Source: Lentzea guizhouensis
GTDB taxonomy: Bacteria; Actinomycetota; Actinomycetes; Mycobacteriales; Pseudonocardiaceae
Direction of reading: 5' to 3'
Length of the DNA: 64,000 nucleotides
NCBI RefSeq assembly: GCF_001701025.1
Contig: NZ_CP016793.1
Coordinates: 4,836,001 to 4,900,000, forward strand
In this document: in pieces, positions 1 through 9,052 of the stretch
How positions within the stretch are numbered: the stretch's first letter is position 1
How the letters are laid out: every line of letters starts with the position of its first letter
Notes under the pieces: generated by a model
The model's input: the letters and a program-made list of their open reading frames with translations, nothing else
What the model was told of the DNA's origin: nothing
The model's database searches: none
Program-made: the position numbers and the translations under genes

Positions 1-1551
1 GAGAGCGTCGCCAAGGCGGGCCACGACCTGAAGCTGCCGCTGCGCCGCGTGCGCGCCCGCGGGTGGAAGCTGCGCGGCCTCACCTCGGACACGGCACTCG
101 CCGCCTACCTGGTGCGTCCCGGCCAGCGTTCGTTCGCGCTCGACGACCTGGCGCTGCGCTACCTCAAGCGCGAGCTGCGGGCCGAGGAGTCCGGCGACGG
201 CCAGCTGTCACTGCTCTCCGACGAGTCGGAGGAGGCGCAGAAGATCGCGACCGGTGCGATCCTGCGCGCGCGTGCCGTGGCCGAGCTCGCCGACCGCCTC
301 GACGAGGAGCTGGTCACGATCGGCGGCGCCGACCTGCTCGCGAACCTCGAGCTGCCGCTGATGAACGTGCTGGACGACGTCGAGGCCATCGGCATCGCGA
401 TCGACGTCGAGCACCTGTCGGAGCTGGAGGCGCACTTCGCCGCCGGCGTGAAGCAGGCGGCGCAGGACGCGTACTCGGTGATCGGCAAGGAGATCAACCT
501 CGGCAGCCCCAAGCAGCTGCAGACGGTCCTGTTCGACGAGCTGAAGATGCCGAAGACGAAGAAGACCAAGACCGGCTACACCACGGACGCCGACGCGCTG
601 CAGAACCTGTTCGAGCAGACCGAGCACCCGTTCCTGCAGCACCTGCTGTCCCACCGCGACGTCACCCGCCTGAAGTCCACTGTGGACGGCCTGCTGAAGT
701 CGGTGGCCGACGACGGCCGCATCCACACGACGTTCCACCAGACGATCGCCGCGACCGGCCGGCTGTCCTCGACGGACCCGAACCTGCAGAACATCCCGAT
801 CCGCACCGACGAGGGCCGCCGCATCCGCCAGGCGTTCGTCGTCGGCGAGGGCTACGCGGAGCTGATGACCGCGGACTACAGCCAGATCGAGATGCGGATC
901 ATGGCCACGCTGTCCGGCGACGAGGGCCTGATCGCGGCGTTCAACTCCGGCGAGGACCTGCACACCTACGTGGCGTCGCAGGCGTTCTCGATCCCCACCT
1001 CCGAGGTGACGGGCGAGATGCGCCGCCGCATCAAGGCCATGTCGTACGGCCTCGCCTACGGCCTGTCGGTGTTCGGCCTCTCGCAGCAGCTCCGCATCCC
1101 GACCGAGGAGGCGCGCGAGCAGATGGAGGCGTACTTCTCCCGCTTCGGCGGCGTGCGCGACTACCTCAACGAGATCGTGGAGAAGGCCCGCAAGGACGGC
1201 TACACCGAGACCGTCCTCGGCCGCCGCCGCTACCTGCCGGACCTCAACTCCGACAACCGCCAGCGCCGCGAGATGGCCGAACGCATGGCCCTCAACGCGC
1301 CGATCCAGGGCAGCGCCGCCGACATCATCAAGGTCGCGATGCTCGGCGTCTTCCGCGCCCTGGAGTCGTCCGGCCTGCGTTCCCGCATGCTGCTGCAGGT
1401 CCACGACGAACTGGTCCTGGAGATCGCCGACGGCGAGCGCGAGGCGGTCGAGGCCCTGGTCCGCGACCAGATGGGCAACGCCTACCAGCTGCAGGTCCCG
1501 CTGGAGGTCTCCGTGGGCGTCGGCCGCTCGTGGGACGACGCAGCGCACTAG
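1..1551 (+). CDS. polA: DNA polymerase I, C-terminal part (5' end outside window)
   Basis: Family A DNA polymerase that fills gaps in excision repair and removes Okazaki primers. Only the last 516 residues are in the window; the frame is open from base 1, so the 5'-nuclease domain and the start lie upstream. Visible in order: the degenerate 3'-5' exonuclease-like region, then the polymerase motifs DPNLQNIP, motif A with DYSQIE (Asp codon at 874), motif B RRxxKAMSYGLAYG (from 1021) and motif C QVHDE (from 1396). In the O-helix the residue equivalent to E. coli Phe762 is Tyr, as in mycobacterial PolA and T7 polymerase; in known family members this Tyr lowers discrimination against dideoxynucleotides. 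It stops with TAG. The downstream gene has its own regulatory hairpin, so they are probably separate units. Confidence 0.97.
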   Translation, partial: ESVAKAGHDLKLPLRRVRARGWKLRGLTSDTALAAYLVRPGQRSFALDDLALRYLKRELRAEESGDGQLSLLSDESEEAQKIATGAILRARAVAELADRLDEELVTIGGADLLANLELPLMNVLDDVEAIGIAIDVEHLSELEAHFAAGVKQAAQDAYSVIGKEINLGSPKQLQTVLFDELKMPKTKKTKTGYTTDADALQNLFEQTEHPFLQHLLSHRDVTRLKSTVDGLLKSVADDGRIHTTFHQTIAATGRLSSTDPNLQNIPIRTDEGRRIRQAFVVGEGYAELMTADYSQIEMRIMATLSGDEGLIAAFNSGEDLHTYVASQAFSIPTSEVTGEMRRRIKAMSYGLAYGLSVFGLSQQLRIPTEEAREQMEAYFSRFGGVRDYLNEIVEKARKDGYTETVLGRRRYLPDLNSDNRQRREMAERMALNAPIQGSAADIIKVAMLGVFRALESSGLRSRMLLQVHDELVLEIADGEREAVEALVRDQMGNAYQLQVPLEVSVGVGRSWDDAAH

Positions 1552-1626
1552 TCACCGCGAGTTCCACCGGGCACTCTCCCCACTGGAACTTATAACGCAC
1601 CGGGGGACTTGCCGCAAGACCCGGGG

Positions 1627-1669
1627 TTCCCCTCACAATTCGTGGCCTACCAGCGAATTGTGAGGGGAA
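1627..1669 (+). promoter_or_regulatory. perfect 16-bp inverted repeat covering the glycosyltransferase ribosome-binding site
   Basis: Left arm TTCCCCTCACAATTCG (1627-1642), an 11-nt loop (1643-1653) and an exactly complementary right arm (1654-1669). The right arm contains the purine-rich GAGGGGAA that would serve as Shine-Dalgarno, ending about 8 nt before the ATG at 1677. It could be an RNA hairpin hiding the ribosome site or a dimeric repressor operator. There is no T-tract, so a terminator for polA is less likely. Confidence 0.75.
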
Positions 1670-1676
1670 ATCCATC

Positions 1677-2828
1677 ATGCGCTTTCTGGTGTCCACGATC
1701 GGTTCCCGCGGCGAGGCACAACCCGTGACCGCCCTGGCCGTGCGGCTGCGCGACCTCGGCAACGACGTCACCGTCGTCGCGCCTCCCGACTTCGCCGACC
1801 TGGTGACCGGCAACGGCATCCACTTCGTCCCGGTCGGCCCTGTGCTGCGTCGCGCCGCCGACGTCGATCCCTCGCAGCTCAAGGCATTGGCCGAACAGAG
1901 CGTGCGCGACCAGTTCGCGGTGTTGACCGCTGCCGCCGCCGGCGCCGACGTCCTGGTCGCAGGCGGCGCGTTGCAACACGCCACCCGTTCCGTCGCCGAA
2001 AGCATCGGCGCGCACTACGTGTACGCGAGCTTCTGCGCGAACACCTTGCCTTCACCTCACCACGCGCCACCCGCTTTGCTGGGCAACGTCTTCACCAACG
2101 GAACCCCACAGGAAAACCTCGCGCACTGGGAACAACAACGCTCCCTCTTCGATTTTTCCCGCGACACCGTGAACGCCGAACGCGCGAAACTCGACCTCCC
2201 ACCCGTCGACGACATCCGCGACCACATCTTCAGCGACACCCCGTGGCTCGCCGCCGACCCACTCCTCAGCCCGTGGCCGGGCCCCGGCGACCTCGTCCAC
2301 ACCGGCGCCTGGCTGCTACCCGACTCCCGCCCACTCGCCCCCGACCTGCAAGCGTTCCTCGACAACGGCGAACCACCCCTCTACCTCGGCCTCGGCAGCA
2401 TGTCCCGCACCACCCCGCACATCGTCACCGACGTAGTCCACGCCGCCCGTCTCCTCGGCAAACGCCTTGTCCTGCAACGAGGCTGGGCCGACCTCACCCC
2501 CGCCGACACCACCCCCGACCACATCACGATCGACGAGGTCAACCATCAGTCCCTGTTCCGCCGCGTCGCCGCCGTCATCCACCACGGCGGCGCCGGCACC
2601 ACCACAACCGCCGCCGCGGCAGGCGTCCCCCAACTCGTCCTGCCCCACATGTACGACCAGTACTACTGGGCCGCCCAGGTCGAACGCCTCGACATCGGCC
2701 GCTCCGGCCCACCGACCCCGGACACCCTCGCCGAAACCCTGACCCTCTCCCCACAAGCCACCAAGATCAGCCCCCACATCCGCACCGACGGCGCCCACCG
2801 AGCCGCCACGCGCCTGATGGCGTTGTGA
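1677..2828 (+). CDS. GT1-family (MGT-type) glycosyltransferase
   Basis: A 383-aa GT-B glycosyltransferase of the UDP-/NDP-sugar dependent GT1 family (macrolide, glycopeptide and antibiotic glycosyltransferase type). The N-terminus has the typical acceptor-domain start (FLVSTIGSRGEAQPVTALA). The C-terminal donor domain has the sugar-nucleotide signature HHGGAGTTTTAAAAGVPQ followed by LPHMYDQYYWA, at about residues 302-330. Length agrees with the family (380-420 aa). The acceptor cannot be told from sequence: a secondary metabolite, a lipid or an incoming antibiotic are all possible. No biosynthetic cluster surrounds it, which slightly favours detoxification or lipid glycosylation. Expression is probably controlled by the hairpin directly in front of the ATG. 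Confidence 0.88.
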   Translation: MRFLVSTIGSRGEAQPVTALAVRLRDLGNDVTVVAPPDFADLVTGNGIHFVPVGPVLRRAADVDPSQLKALAEQSVRDQFAVLTAAAAGADVLVAGGALQHATRSVAESIGAHYVYASFCANTLPSPHHAPPALLGNVFTNGTPQENLAHWEQQRSLFDFSRDTVNAERAKLDLPPVDDIRDHIFSDTPWLAADPLLSPWPGPGDLVHTGAWLLPDSRPLAPDLQAFLDNGEPPLYLGLGSMSRTTPHIVTDVVHAARLLGKRLVLQRGWADLTPADTTPDHITIDEVNHQSLFRRVAAVIHHGGAGTTTTAAAAGVPQLVLPHMYDQYYWAAQVERLDIGRSGPPTPDTLAETLTLSPQATKISPHIRTDGAHRAATRLMAL

Positions 2829-2876
2829 TCCGGCAAACCACCACCCCCACCGCCGCCACCGTGCTATCCCAACAAC

Positions 2877-3512
2877 ATGAGGATCCTCGCCCTGGCCCTG
2901 CTCCTGCTCGCCACCGCCTGCACGACCCCAGAGCCCGGAACGCCGTCCAAGGACCCCTTCCTCTCCGGCCCGCTGACCTTCCGCAAGGTCGAGGGCGAAG
3001 CCGTCCCGACCGCCCAGTCACCCACCAGCTACCCGGTCCCCCAACACGACGCCGACAACCCGGCCGTCACCGAAGCCAAAGCCGTCCGCCAACCCACCGA
3101 CCCCGCCGCCCGCAAACACCTCCTCGAAACCTTCGACTGCACCGCCCGCGACCCCCTCCTCGGCCACGACGACAGAAACCTCCCCCTCGTCACCTGCGAC
3201 GCCGGCGAGTTCCGCTACGACCTGGGCCCGGTCTTCCTCGACGGCGACCGCATCATGAAAGCCACCGCCAACCCCGACCCCAACAGCACCGGCCACCACA
3301 CCGTCACCATCGAGTTCGACCCACAAGGCGCCAAAACCTTCGGCGACTTCACCGCCGCCAACATCGGCAGCCGCATCGCCATCCTCGTCAACGGCCGCGT
3401 GCTCAGCGCCCCCACCATCCAGTCCGCAATCCCAGGCGGCGTCGTCAACATCGCCGGCCGCCTCACCAAGGACCAAGCCGACCAACTCGCCGCGCAACTC
3501 AACGGCAGCTGA
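2877..3512 (+). CDS. putative lipoprotein with SecD P1-head-like domain
   Basis: A 211-aa secreted protein. The N-terminus is a short hydrophobic signal (residues 2-13) ending in a lipobox-like ATAC with the lipidated Cys at 15. After a Pro/Thr-rich linker and a 60-residue variable region, residues about 115-208 match the periplasmic P1-head subdomain of SecD (VTIEFDPQGAKTFGDFT, then GSRIAILVNGRVLSAPTIQ). In SecD this domain contacts the emerging preprotein. Here it occurs alone, without the SecD membrane segments, so it is a stand-alone exported domain of unknown role. It lies 48 nt downstream of the glycosyltransferase; co-transcription is possible but no Shine-Dalgarno is obvious. Confidence 0.75.
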   Translation: MRILALALLLLATACTTPEPGTPSKDPFLSGPLTFRKVEGEAVPTAQSPTSYPVPQHDADNPAVTEAKAVRQPTDPAARKHLLETFDCTARDPLLGHDDRNLPLVTCDAGEFRYDLGPVFLDGDRIMKATANPDPNSTGHHTVTIEFDPQGAKTFGDFTAANIGSRIAILVNGRVLSAPTIQSAIPGGVVNIAGRLTKDQADQLAAQLNGS

Positions 3513-4937
3513 CCGGCGCAGCCTGCGGTCGAAGGGTCGTCTGCAGCGCACGCTCGTGTTGGTGCGCGGGGAAGATCGATCCTCCGGCCGCCTTGGTGGT
3601 CCCCACGGGGTCGCCGGGGCAGCGGCCGCGATCGACGACGTTTTGACCGTGGCCCGAGGCAATTCGAGCGGGCGGGCGCGCGGAAACGTTGCAGCACAGG
3701 GGTCTATCTCACCTTTGTGTCGCCGCTGAGCGTCGCACAAGGCACTCCGGCGGCTCGGTCTGCCGTCCAGAGACCAAGCGACTCACGTCTCCGCAACTCG
3801 CGTCGCTGCTGTGCCCTGCCCGCGCACCGTCTCCTGCGGATGCAACGTCCCTGCCGTGAGGCTTCGCGGCGTGATGACTCCGCGGCGGCGGATGCGGCGG
3901 ATTTTGAGGCGCGGGGCTTCGCGCCGGGGGCTGGGCGTGGGATTTCGCGGCGTGGAACCCAGCGGCGGGACCCGGCAGCGTGGAATCAGCGGCACGGCCC
4001 TGCGGCGGGGGCCCAGCGGCGAAAGCCTGGCGCGACGGATTTGCAGCGGGACAGGGGCCGCAAGATTTTCCAACGCTGGCCTCGACGGGTCGACAGTCAC
4101 CACCGAGCCGAAGCCGCGAGCATCGGCGCTCGCCGTCGGCGCCGTGCTGGAGCCAAGCCCCAGATGAGCTGATCGAGCCATCTGCTCAGGAGGCGGCAGG
4201 CAAGGCGATGTCCGGGCGGGTCTGCGGATTGTGCGGGGCCCTGGACTGTGCACGCCGCGGACTGCAGTGCCCCTGTTTCGGGCCGGACCGAGCCCTCGAT
4301 GCGGGAGGGCGGGTGGGCCGCAAACTCCGCGGCCGGGATGGGTGGGCCGCAAACCCCGCGCGCGGGCGTCGCGCGCAGCGCCTGCGTTTCGCCCAAACCG
4401 CTCGCCTCACCTGGGCCGTCGACCGTGTGGGGTGAGCCGGCGGGGGTCGGACGGTCGTGATCACCTCGCAATCGATGGCCGCCGCGCCGCGTTCCTTCTT
4501 CTTTTGCGGACGGCAACGGGGTTGACGTCGGGACATGGAGGAGACGAGGGCAGGTCTGGATCAGGACAGGGTTCACCCGATAGGGGGGACGAGGGGCGAA
4601 TCGGTCGCCGCGGCGCACGGCGAGCCGGTCGCCAGGACGAGGCGGTCGCCGGGACGAGGCGGTTGACCAGGCTCAGCAGCGGACCGCGCGAAACGCACCA
4701 GGCGAGGCAGCCGACCTGGGTGAGCCGACAGACCGCCGGGGAGCACCCGACGGCCTGGCAGCACCCGACGGCCGCGAAACGGTCGACAGAAGGCGGTCAA
4801 CCGGCAAGAGGCGGCCAACAAGAACCAAGCAACCCACCAGAGCGCCGCGATTCGAGTGACCCCGGCACCCCGACCTGAACCACCCCAGCGAAGACATACG
4901 TGTGTGAGGGTGTCCGCGCATAAGGGGTGACCCACTC
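3513..4937. other. 1.4-kb stretch without a supportable gene; short tandem repeats
   Basis: Several open frames cross this region on both strands, but none has a recognisable domain, plausible composition or ribosome site; their products are Arg/Pro/Ala-rich. It contains short repeats: two 20-bp copies of GGGTGGGCCGCAAACnCCGC at 4311-4330 and 4340-4359, two adjacent 17-bp copies of CGCCnGGACGAGGCGGT at 4630-4646 and 4647-4663, and two 13-bp copies of GCACCCGACGGCC at 4743-4755 and 4761-4773. The stretch may be decayed coding DNA or a repeat-expanded spacer. Confidence 0.6.
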
Positions 4938-5975
4938 ATGTCGTACCAGGTCGGGCTCGACATCGGATCCGCAGCCACCACCGTCTCCATCGCCCGTGGC
5001 GCCACCACCACCCACCCACGCAAGCACGCCGGCGTGGCAGCCGAAGTCGCCGAAGTGCTCGACGAGCTGACGGCCCGATACGGCGAGCCACCGAGCCGGG
5101 TGGCCATGACGCATCGGTTGGGCTGGGACCACCACGTGCTGGAGGACCTGCGCGGTGAGCTCATCAGACATGGACGGCCGGACATCTTGTTCGTGCCGGA
5201 GCCGCATGCGGCGGTGAAGGCCTATGACGAGGTGGCGCGGCTGCCGGAGTGCAGCACGGTGGTGGTGTGCGACTTCGGGGCCAGTCGGTGCGATGTGACG
5301 GTGTTGTGCAAGCAAGGGGTGTTCATGGTGGCCGGGCGGCCGGAGACGGTGGACATCGGTGGGCGGGACATCGATGAGTTCGTGGCTGAGCACGTGGCGG
5401 CGCGGACGGGGTGTCTCACTGCTGAGCTCAAGCGGAGCTGTGCGGAGGCCAAGGAGTTGCTCGGGTCGTATCCCGAGGTGCGGGTGCCGGTGGTGGTGCC
5501 GGATGCGCCGCTCGCCGAGGTGCGGTTGAGCCGCTTGGAGTTCGAGGCGATCATCCGGCCCGCGGTGGGTCTGGTGGTCGATGCGGTGGAGCGGGTGAGG
5601 CACCGGCCGGACCTGATCCTCTTGGTAGGTGGGTCGGCGCGGATTCCGTTGGTGGCGAGGGAGATCGCGGAACGGTTGGGGATTCCGGCGATCAAGGCGC
5701 CGGACGGGGCGACGGCCAGGGGTGCGGCGCACGAGGCGATGCAGCTCGAGCCGGAGCCGGTGGAGGTGCCGGCGGTGTGGGTGCCTGAGCGGCGGGAAGA
5801 AGAGCGGGCGAAGAAGAGGGTTGGCGTTACGCCGTTTGTTGCCGTCGGGTTGATGGCGGTGGCGGGTGCGTTTGTGGCGCACGAGGTCATGGAGCCGGAG
5901 GCGCCGCGGGTGGTGGTGGAGAGCGTGCAGCTGCCGCCGCCCGGTACGGCGGCGTTGCCGGTGCTGCAGCCATAA
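4938..5975 (+). CDS. Hsp70/actin-fold ATPase lacking a substrate-binding domain, C-terminal membrane helix
   Basis: A 345-aa protein of the Hsp70/MreB ATPase superfamily. It has phosphate-1 VGLDIGSAATTVSIA (residues 5-19), a phosphate-2 motif VVVCDFGASRCDVTVL around residue 113-128 and the adenosine motif LILLVGGSARIPLVA around 228-242. The usual DnaK nucleotide-binding domain is about 380 aa and is followed by a peptide-binding domain. Here the nucleotide-binding domain is compact and is followed by a charged KKR segment, one hydrophobic helix (about 300-318) and a short Pro-rich tail. This suggests a membrane-anchored ATPase with the ATPase domain in the cytoplasm. An AAGGGG ribosome site lies 10 nt before the ATG. 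Similar short Hsp70-like proteins occur in actinobacteria; the function is unknown. Confidence 0.8.
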   Translation: MSYQVGLDIGSAATTVSIARGATTTHPRKHAGVAAEVAEVLDELTARYGEPPSRVAMTHRLGWDHHVLEDLRGELIRHGRPDILFVPEPHAAVKAYDEVARLPECSTVVVCDFGASRCDVTVLCKQGVFMVAGRPETVDIGGRDIDEFVAEHVAARTGCLTAELKRSCAEAKELLGSYPEVRVPVVVPDAPLAEVRLSRLEFEAIIRPAVGLVVDAVERVRHRPDLILLVGGSARIPLVAREIAERLGIPAIKAPDGATARGAAHEAMQLEPEPVEVPAVWVPERREEERAKKRVGVTPFVAVGLMAVAGAFVAHEVMEPEAPRVVVESVQLPPPGTAALPVLQP

Positions 5976-6132
5976 AGGACGCTGATCCCGCCCATTTCCT
6001 CTGGCGAAGACGCTGGTTTAACCGCCGTTGACACCGACCGAACAAAACCAGCAGGCTATCGGAGCGTCACATTCGGAGCCGATTTCAGTGGGGGATTTTT
6101 TCGGCTGCAAACGACCGACCGGGGAGACGGAA

Positions 6133-6876
6133 TTGTCCATCGTCACTTCACTGGATTCGTCCATCGAGGAGCACGTTCACCGCGAGGTGGACAACGAGCA
6201 GCTGTGGGTTTCGCGCAAGTCGTTCTACGAAACTGGCTTCGCGCTCGTGTCGTACCTTCTGCCGGACGACGTGAAAGCCATGGTCTCGGCTGAGGTGAAC
6301 GAGCTGCTGGCTGAGCAGTCCATCCGACGGGATCTGCACCTCGCGGAGACCAGCAACAGCCCGCGGTACATGCGCAACGTCACGGCTGCCGACATCCGCG
6401 CCCACGCCGGTGCGACCGTCGACCTCTACCGCAGCCCCGCCTTCATCAGGGCGCTGAGCAACGTTGCAGGTGAGCAGGTTCTCGAGTGCCCGTACGAGCC
6501 GGAGCACTACGTCATCACGCACCTCGAACGGCCTGGTGACACGCACGGCTGGCACTGGGACGACTACAGCTTCGGCGTCATCTTCGTGGTCGACTGCCCG
6601 GACGTCGAGTACGGCGGGTTCGTCCAGACGGTGCCGAACACGTCGTGGGACAAGACGAACCCGCAGGTGTTCAAGCAGCTGGTGAACAACCCGATCTATT
6701 CGTACGAGCTGAAGCCCGGCGACATCTACCTGCTGCGCACCGACACCACGTTGCACCGCGTGCACCCCGTTGAGGAAGGCGCCAAGCGCACGATCATCAA
6801 CATGGCTTACGCGGCCGAACGGGATCTGAGCAAGGAAATCTCGCACGAAACCATGGAAGACCTTTTCCGCGTCTGA
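6133..6876 (+). CDS. Fe(II)/2-oxoglutarate oxygenase of the BesD/HalD family, hydroxylase-type metal site
   Basis: A 247-aa protein if started at TTG 6133, which has GGGGAG at 6121-6126 in good spacing; an upstream GTG at 6088 is the alternative. It resembles the BesD/HalD family of amino-acid halogenases and hydroxylases: the segment [12 protein letters not shown] holds His141-x-Asp143 and TLHRVHP holds the distal His208, a 67-residue spacing equal to that recalled for BesD (His137/His204). BesD halogenases replace the Asp by Gly to make room for chloride. Here the Asp is present, so hydroxylation (or another C-H oxidation) of a free amino acid is expected, not halogenation. Family substrates are basic amino acids such as lysine and ornithine. 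It is the first gene of a four-gene operon with ArgG, a formyltransferase and a RidA-like protein. Confidence 0.8.
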   Translation: MSIVTSLDSSIEEHVHREVDNEQLWVSRKSFYETGFALVSYLLPDDVKAMVSAEVNELLAEQSIRRDLHLAETSNSPRYMRNVTAADIRAHAGATVDLYRSPAFIRALSNVAGEQVLECPYEPEHYVITHLERPGDTHGWHWDDYSFGVIFVVDCPDVEYGGFVQTVPNTSWDKTNPQVFKQLVNNPIYSYELKPGDIYLLRTDTTLHRVHPVEEGAKRTIINMAYAAERDLSKEISHETMEDLFRV

Positions 6877-6893
6877 TTGCCAAGAGGAGCGTC

Positions 6894-8126
6894 GTGGTCA
6901 ACAAAGTGGTTCTTGCCTATTCCGGCGGTTTGGACACCTCGGTCATCCTGGCGTGGTTGAAGGAGACCTACGAGTGCGAGGTGGTCGCTTTCATCGCGGA
7001 CCTCGGCCAGGGTGAGGAGCTGGACCGGGCGAGGGACAAGGCGTACGCGATCGGTGCGGCGGAGGTGTTCGTCGAGGACCTGCGGGAGGAGTTCGCGCGC
7101 GACTACGTCTTCCCGATGCTGCGGGCCAACGCCGTCTACGAGGACGGTTACCTGCTCGGCTCGGCGATCGGGCGGCCGTTGATCGCGGCCAAGCAGATCG
7201 AGATCGCGAAGACCGTCGGTGCGGACGCCGTGGCGCACGGTGCCACCGGCAAGGGCAACGACCAGGTGCGGTTCGAGCTCGCGTACCAGACGCTCAACCC
7301 GGACATCAAGATCATCACGCCCTGGCGCGAGTGGGATCTCAACACCCGGTCGCAGCTGCTCAAGTACGCCGCCGACCACGGCATCCAGATCGACAGCACC
7401 GGTGCCGCCGACCGTCCCTACTCGGTCGACCAGAACCTCATGAACACCACGTACGAGGGTGAGGTGCTGGAGGACCCCGGCGCGTTGCCGCCGCTCGGCG
7501 TGTTCTTCCGGGTGCGCGACCTCGCGGAGGCGCCCGACGAGCCGGAACGCGTCACGATCACGTTCGAGGGCGGCGACCCGGTGGCGGTCGACGGCGTGCC
7601 GCTGAGCGCGACCGACACGTTCGGCAAGCTCAACGAGCTCGCCACCAAGCACGCGGTCGGCCGGGTCGACATGGTCGAGAACCGGATCATCGGCATCAAG
7701 ACGCGTGGCGTGTACGAGACGCCCGGCGGTACGGTCCTGCTGACCGCGCGGCGCGCGCTGGAGGCGTTGACGATCGACGGCGAGGTGGCGTTGCTCAAGG
7801 AGGAGCTGATGCCGCGGTACGCCAGGCTCGTCTACCGCGGCCTGTGGTTCGCCCCCGAGCGGGAGATGCTGCAGGCGGCGATCGACCACAGCCAGCAGAA
7901 CGTGTCCGGTGACGTGGAGGTGGCGCTGTACAAGGGGAACGTGAGCGTGCTGCGACGCACCTCGCCGTTCTCCAAGCACAGCCGCAAGCGCGTGTCGTTC
8001 GAGGCCGGCGTCGGTGCGGCGGCCTACGAGCGGCACCACCCGGAGGGCTTCATCCGGATGAACGCGCTGCGCTTCGCGTCGGTGGCCGCGGCGGCGTCCG
8101 ACCCAGCGCCTGAGGGAGTTTCATGA
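6894..8126 (+). CDS. argG: argininosuccinate synthase paralogue (ArgG family, non-actinobacterial type)
   Basis: A 410-aa ATP-dependent ligase expected to join citrulline (or an analogue) to aspartate. The PP-loop [12 protein letters not shown] is at residues 6-17, [16 protein letters not shown] near 119-134 and the citrulline-site region [16 protein letters not shown] near 180-195. Start GTG 6894 has AGAGGAG upstream. Phrases such as [17 protein letters not shown] and [10 protein letters not shown] resemble the proteobacterial-type enzyme more than the actinobacterial housekeeping ArgG as I recall it (which has VDVGQGGEDL). With no argF or argH beside it, this looks like a pathway-specific copy acting with the neighbouring oxygenase. 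Its stop overlaps the next start (ATGA). A housekeeping role cannot be excluded without the rest of the genome. Confidence 0.9.
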   Translation: MVNKVVLAYSGGLDTSVILAWLKETYECEVVAFIADLGQGEELDRARDKAYAIGAAEVFVEDLREEFARDYVFPMLRANAVYEDGYLLGSAIGRPLIAAKQIEIAKTVGADAVAHGATGKGNDQVRFELAYQTLNPDIKIITPWREWDLNTRSQLLKYAADHGIQIDSTGAADRPYSVDQNLMNTTYEGEVLEDPGALPPLGVFFRVRDLAEAPDEPERVTITFEGGDPVAVDGVPLSATDTFGKLNELATKHAVGRVDMVENRIIGIKTRGVYETPGGTVLLTARRALEALTIDGEVALLKEELMPRYARLVYRGLWFAPEREMLQAAIDHSQQNVSGDVEVALYKGNVSVLRRTSPFSKHSRKRVSFEAGVGAAAYERHHPEGFIRMNALRFASVAAAASDPAPEGVS

Positions 8127-9025
8127 GGATCGTCTTCTTCGGCTACGGCGAGCTCGGCGCGGTGGTGCTGAGCTCGCTCGTCGAGCACCACGACGTGGTG
8201 CTGGTGCTCACGCACCGCACCGAGTTCACCGGACTCGGCGAACCCCACGTGGCCGAACTGGTCGAGGAGCACGCGCTGCCGTGCGTGATCTCGGCGAACG
8301 GGCGCGAGCCGGAGATCCTCGGCCGGTTGCAGGAGCTGCAGGCGGACGTCATCGTCTCCACGAACTGGCGCACGCGGCTGCCCGGCGAGCTGCTGACCAC
8401 GTCCCGGCTGGGCGCGTTGAACGTGCACGACGCGCTGCTGCCGAAGTTCTCCGGGTTCGGCGCGATCAACTGGGCGGTCCGGCAGCACGAGAGCGAAACC
8501 GGCGTCACCGTGCACCTGATGGAACCCGAGCTCGACACGGGACCCGTCGTGGTGCAGAAGGTCGTGCCGATCGGTGACCACGACACGGCGACCGAGATCT
8601 ACGAGCAGGTGACCGCCCAGTACGTGCCGGCGACGCTGGAGGCGCTGGACAAGCTGGCCGCCGGTGACCGGGGCACGCCCCAGGACGCGGCGAAGCGCAC
8701 GTTCTGGCACCGGATCACCGAGGACGACACCAGGATCGACTGGTCGAGGAGCACCAGGGAGATCTACGACCTGGTGCGCGGCCAGTCCGACCCGTACGTG
8801 AACGCCTGGACGACGCTCGACGGCCGCAAGGTCGCGGTCAAGAAGGCCGCGCCGCCGTCGATGGGCTTCTGCGGCACGCCCGGCAAGGTCGTGCGGCAGG
8901 CGGACGGCGGTGTCGCGGTCGTGACGGGCACCGAGGGGATCGTCCTGCTGGAGGTCCAGGTCGACGGCGAACAAGCACGTCCGGCCACCGAGGTGTTCAA
9001 GAAGATGGGCGCCCGGCTCACCTGA
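8123..9025 (+). CDS. formyltransferase of the Fmt/ArnA/N-hydroxyornithine type
   Basis: A 300-aa formyl-tetrahydrofolate dependent transferase. The catalytic Asn-x-His is in [20 protein letters not shown] (around residues 95-114) and the catalytic Asp in [11 protein letters not shown] (around 133-143). A C-terminal OB-like domain follows (residues about 205-300), as in methionyl-tRNA formyltransferase and ArnA. The conserved tRNA-binding loop of Fmt is not evident and the start is coupled by ATGA overlap to the upstream argG-like gene, so a small amine or hydroxylamine substrate made by the operon is more likely than Met-tRNA. Related formyltransferases act on amino sugars and on N-hydroxyornithine. 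Confidence 0.82.
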   Translation: MRIVFFGYGELGAVVLSSLVEHHDVVLVLTHRTEFTGLGEPHVAELVEEHALPCVISANGREPEILGRLQELQADVIVSTNWRTRLPGELLTTSRLGALNVHDALLPKFSGFGAINWAVRQHESETGVTVHLMEPELDTGPVVVQKVVPIGDHDTATEIYEQVTAQYVPATLEALDKLAAGDRGTPQDAAKRTFWHRITEDDTRIDWSRSTREIYDLVRGQSDPYVNAWTTLDGRKVAVKKAAPPSMGFCGTPGKVVRQADGGVAVVTGTEGIVLLEVQVDGEQARPATEVFKKMGARLT

Positions 9026-9052
9026 TCGTGGCGATGCGGGAGGATGCGGTGC

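Noticed and set aside
3717..4878. Several 120-215 codon frames in the first gap
   Set aside because: No domain, ribosome site or sensible composition; frames on both strands overlap each other.
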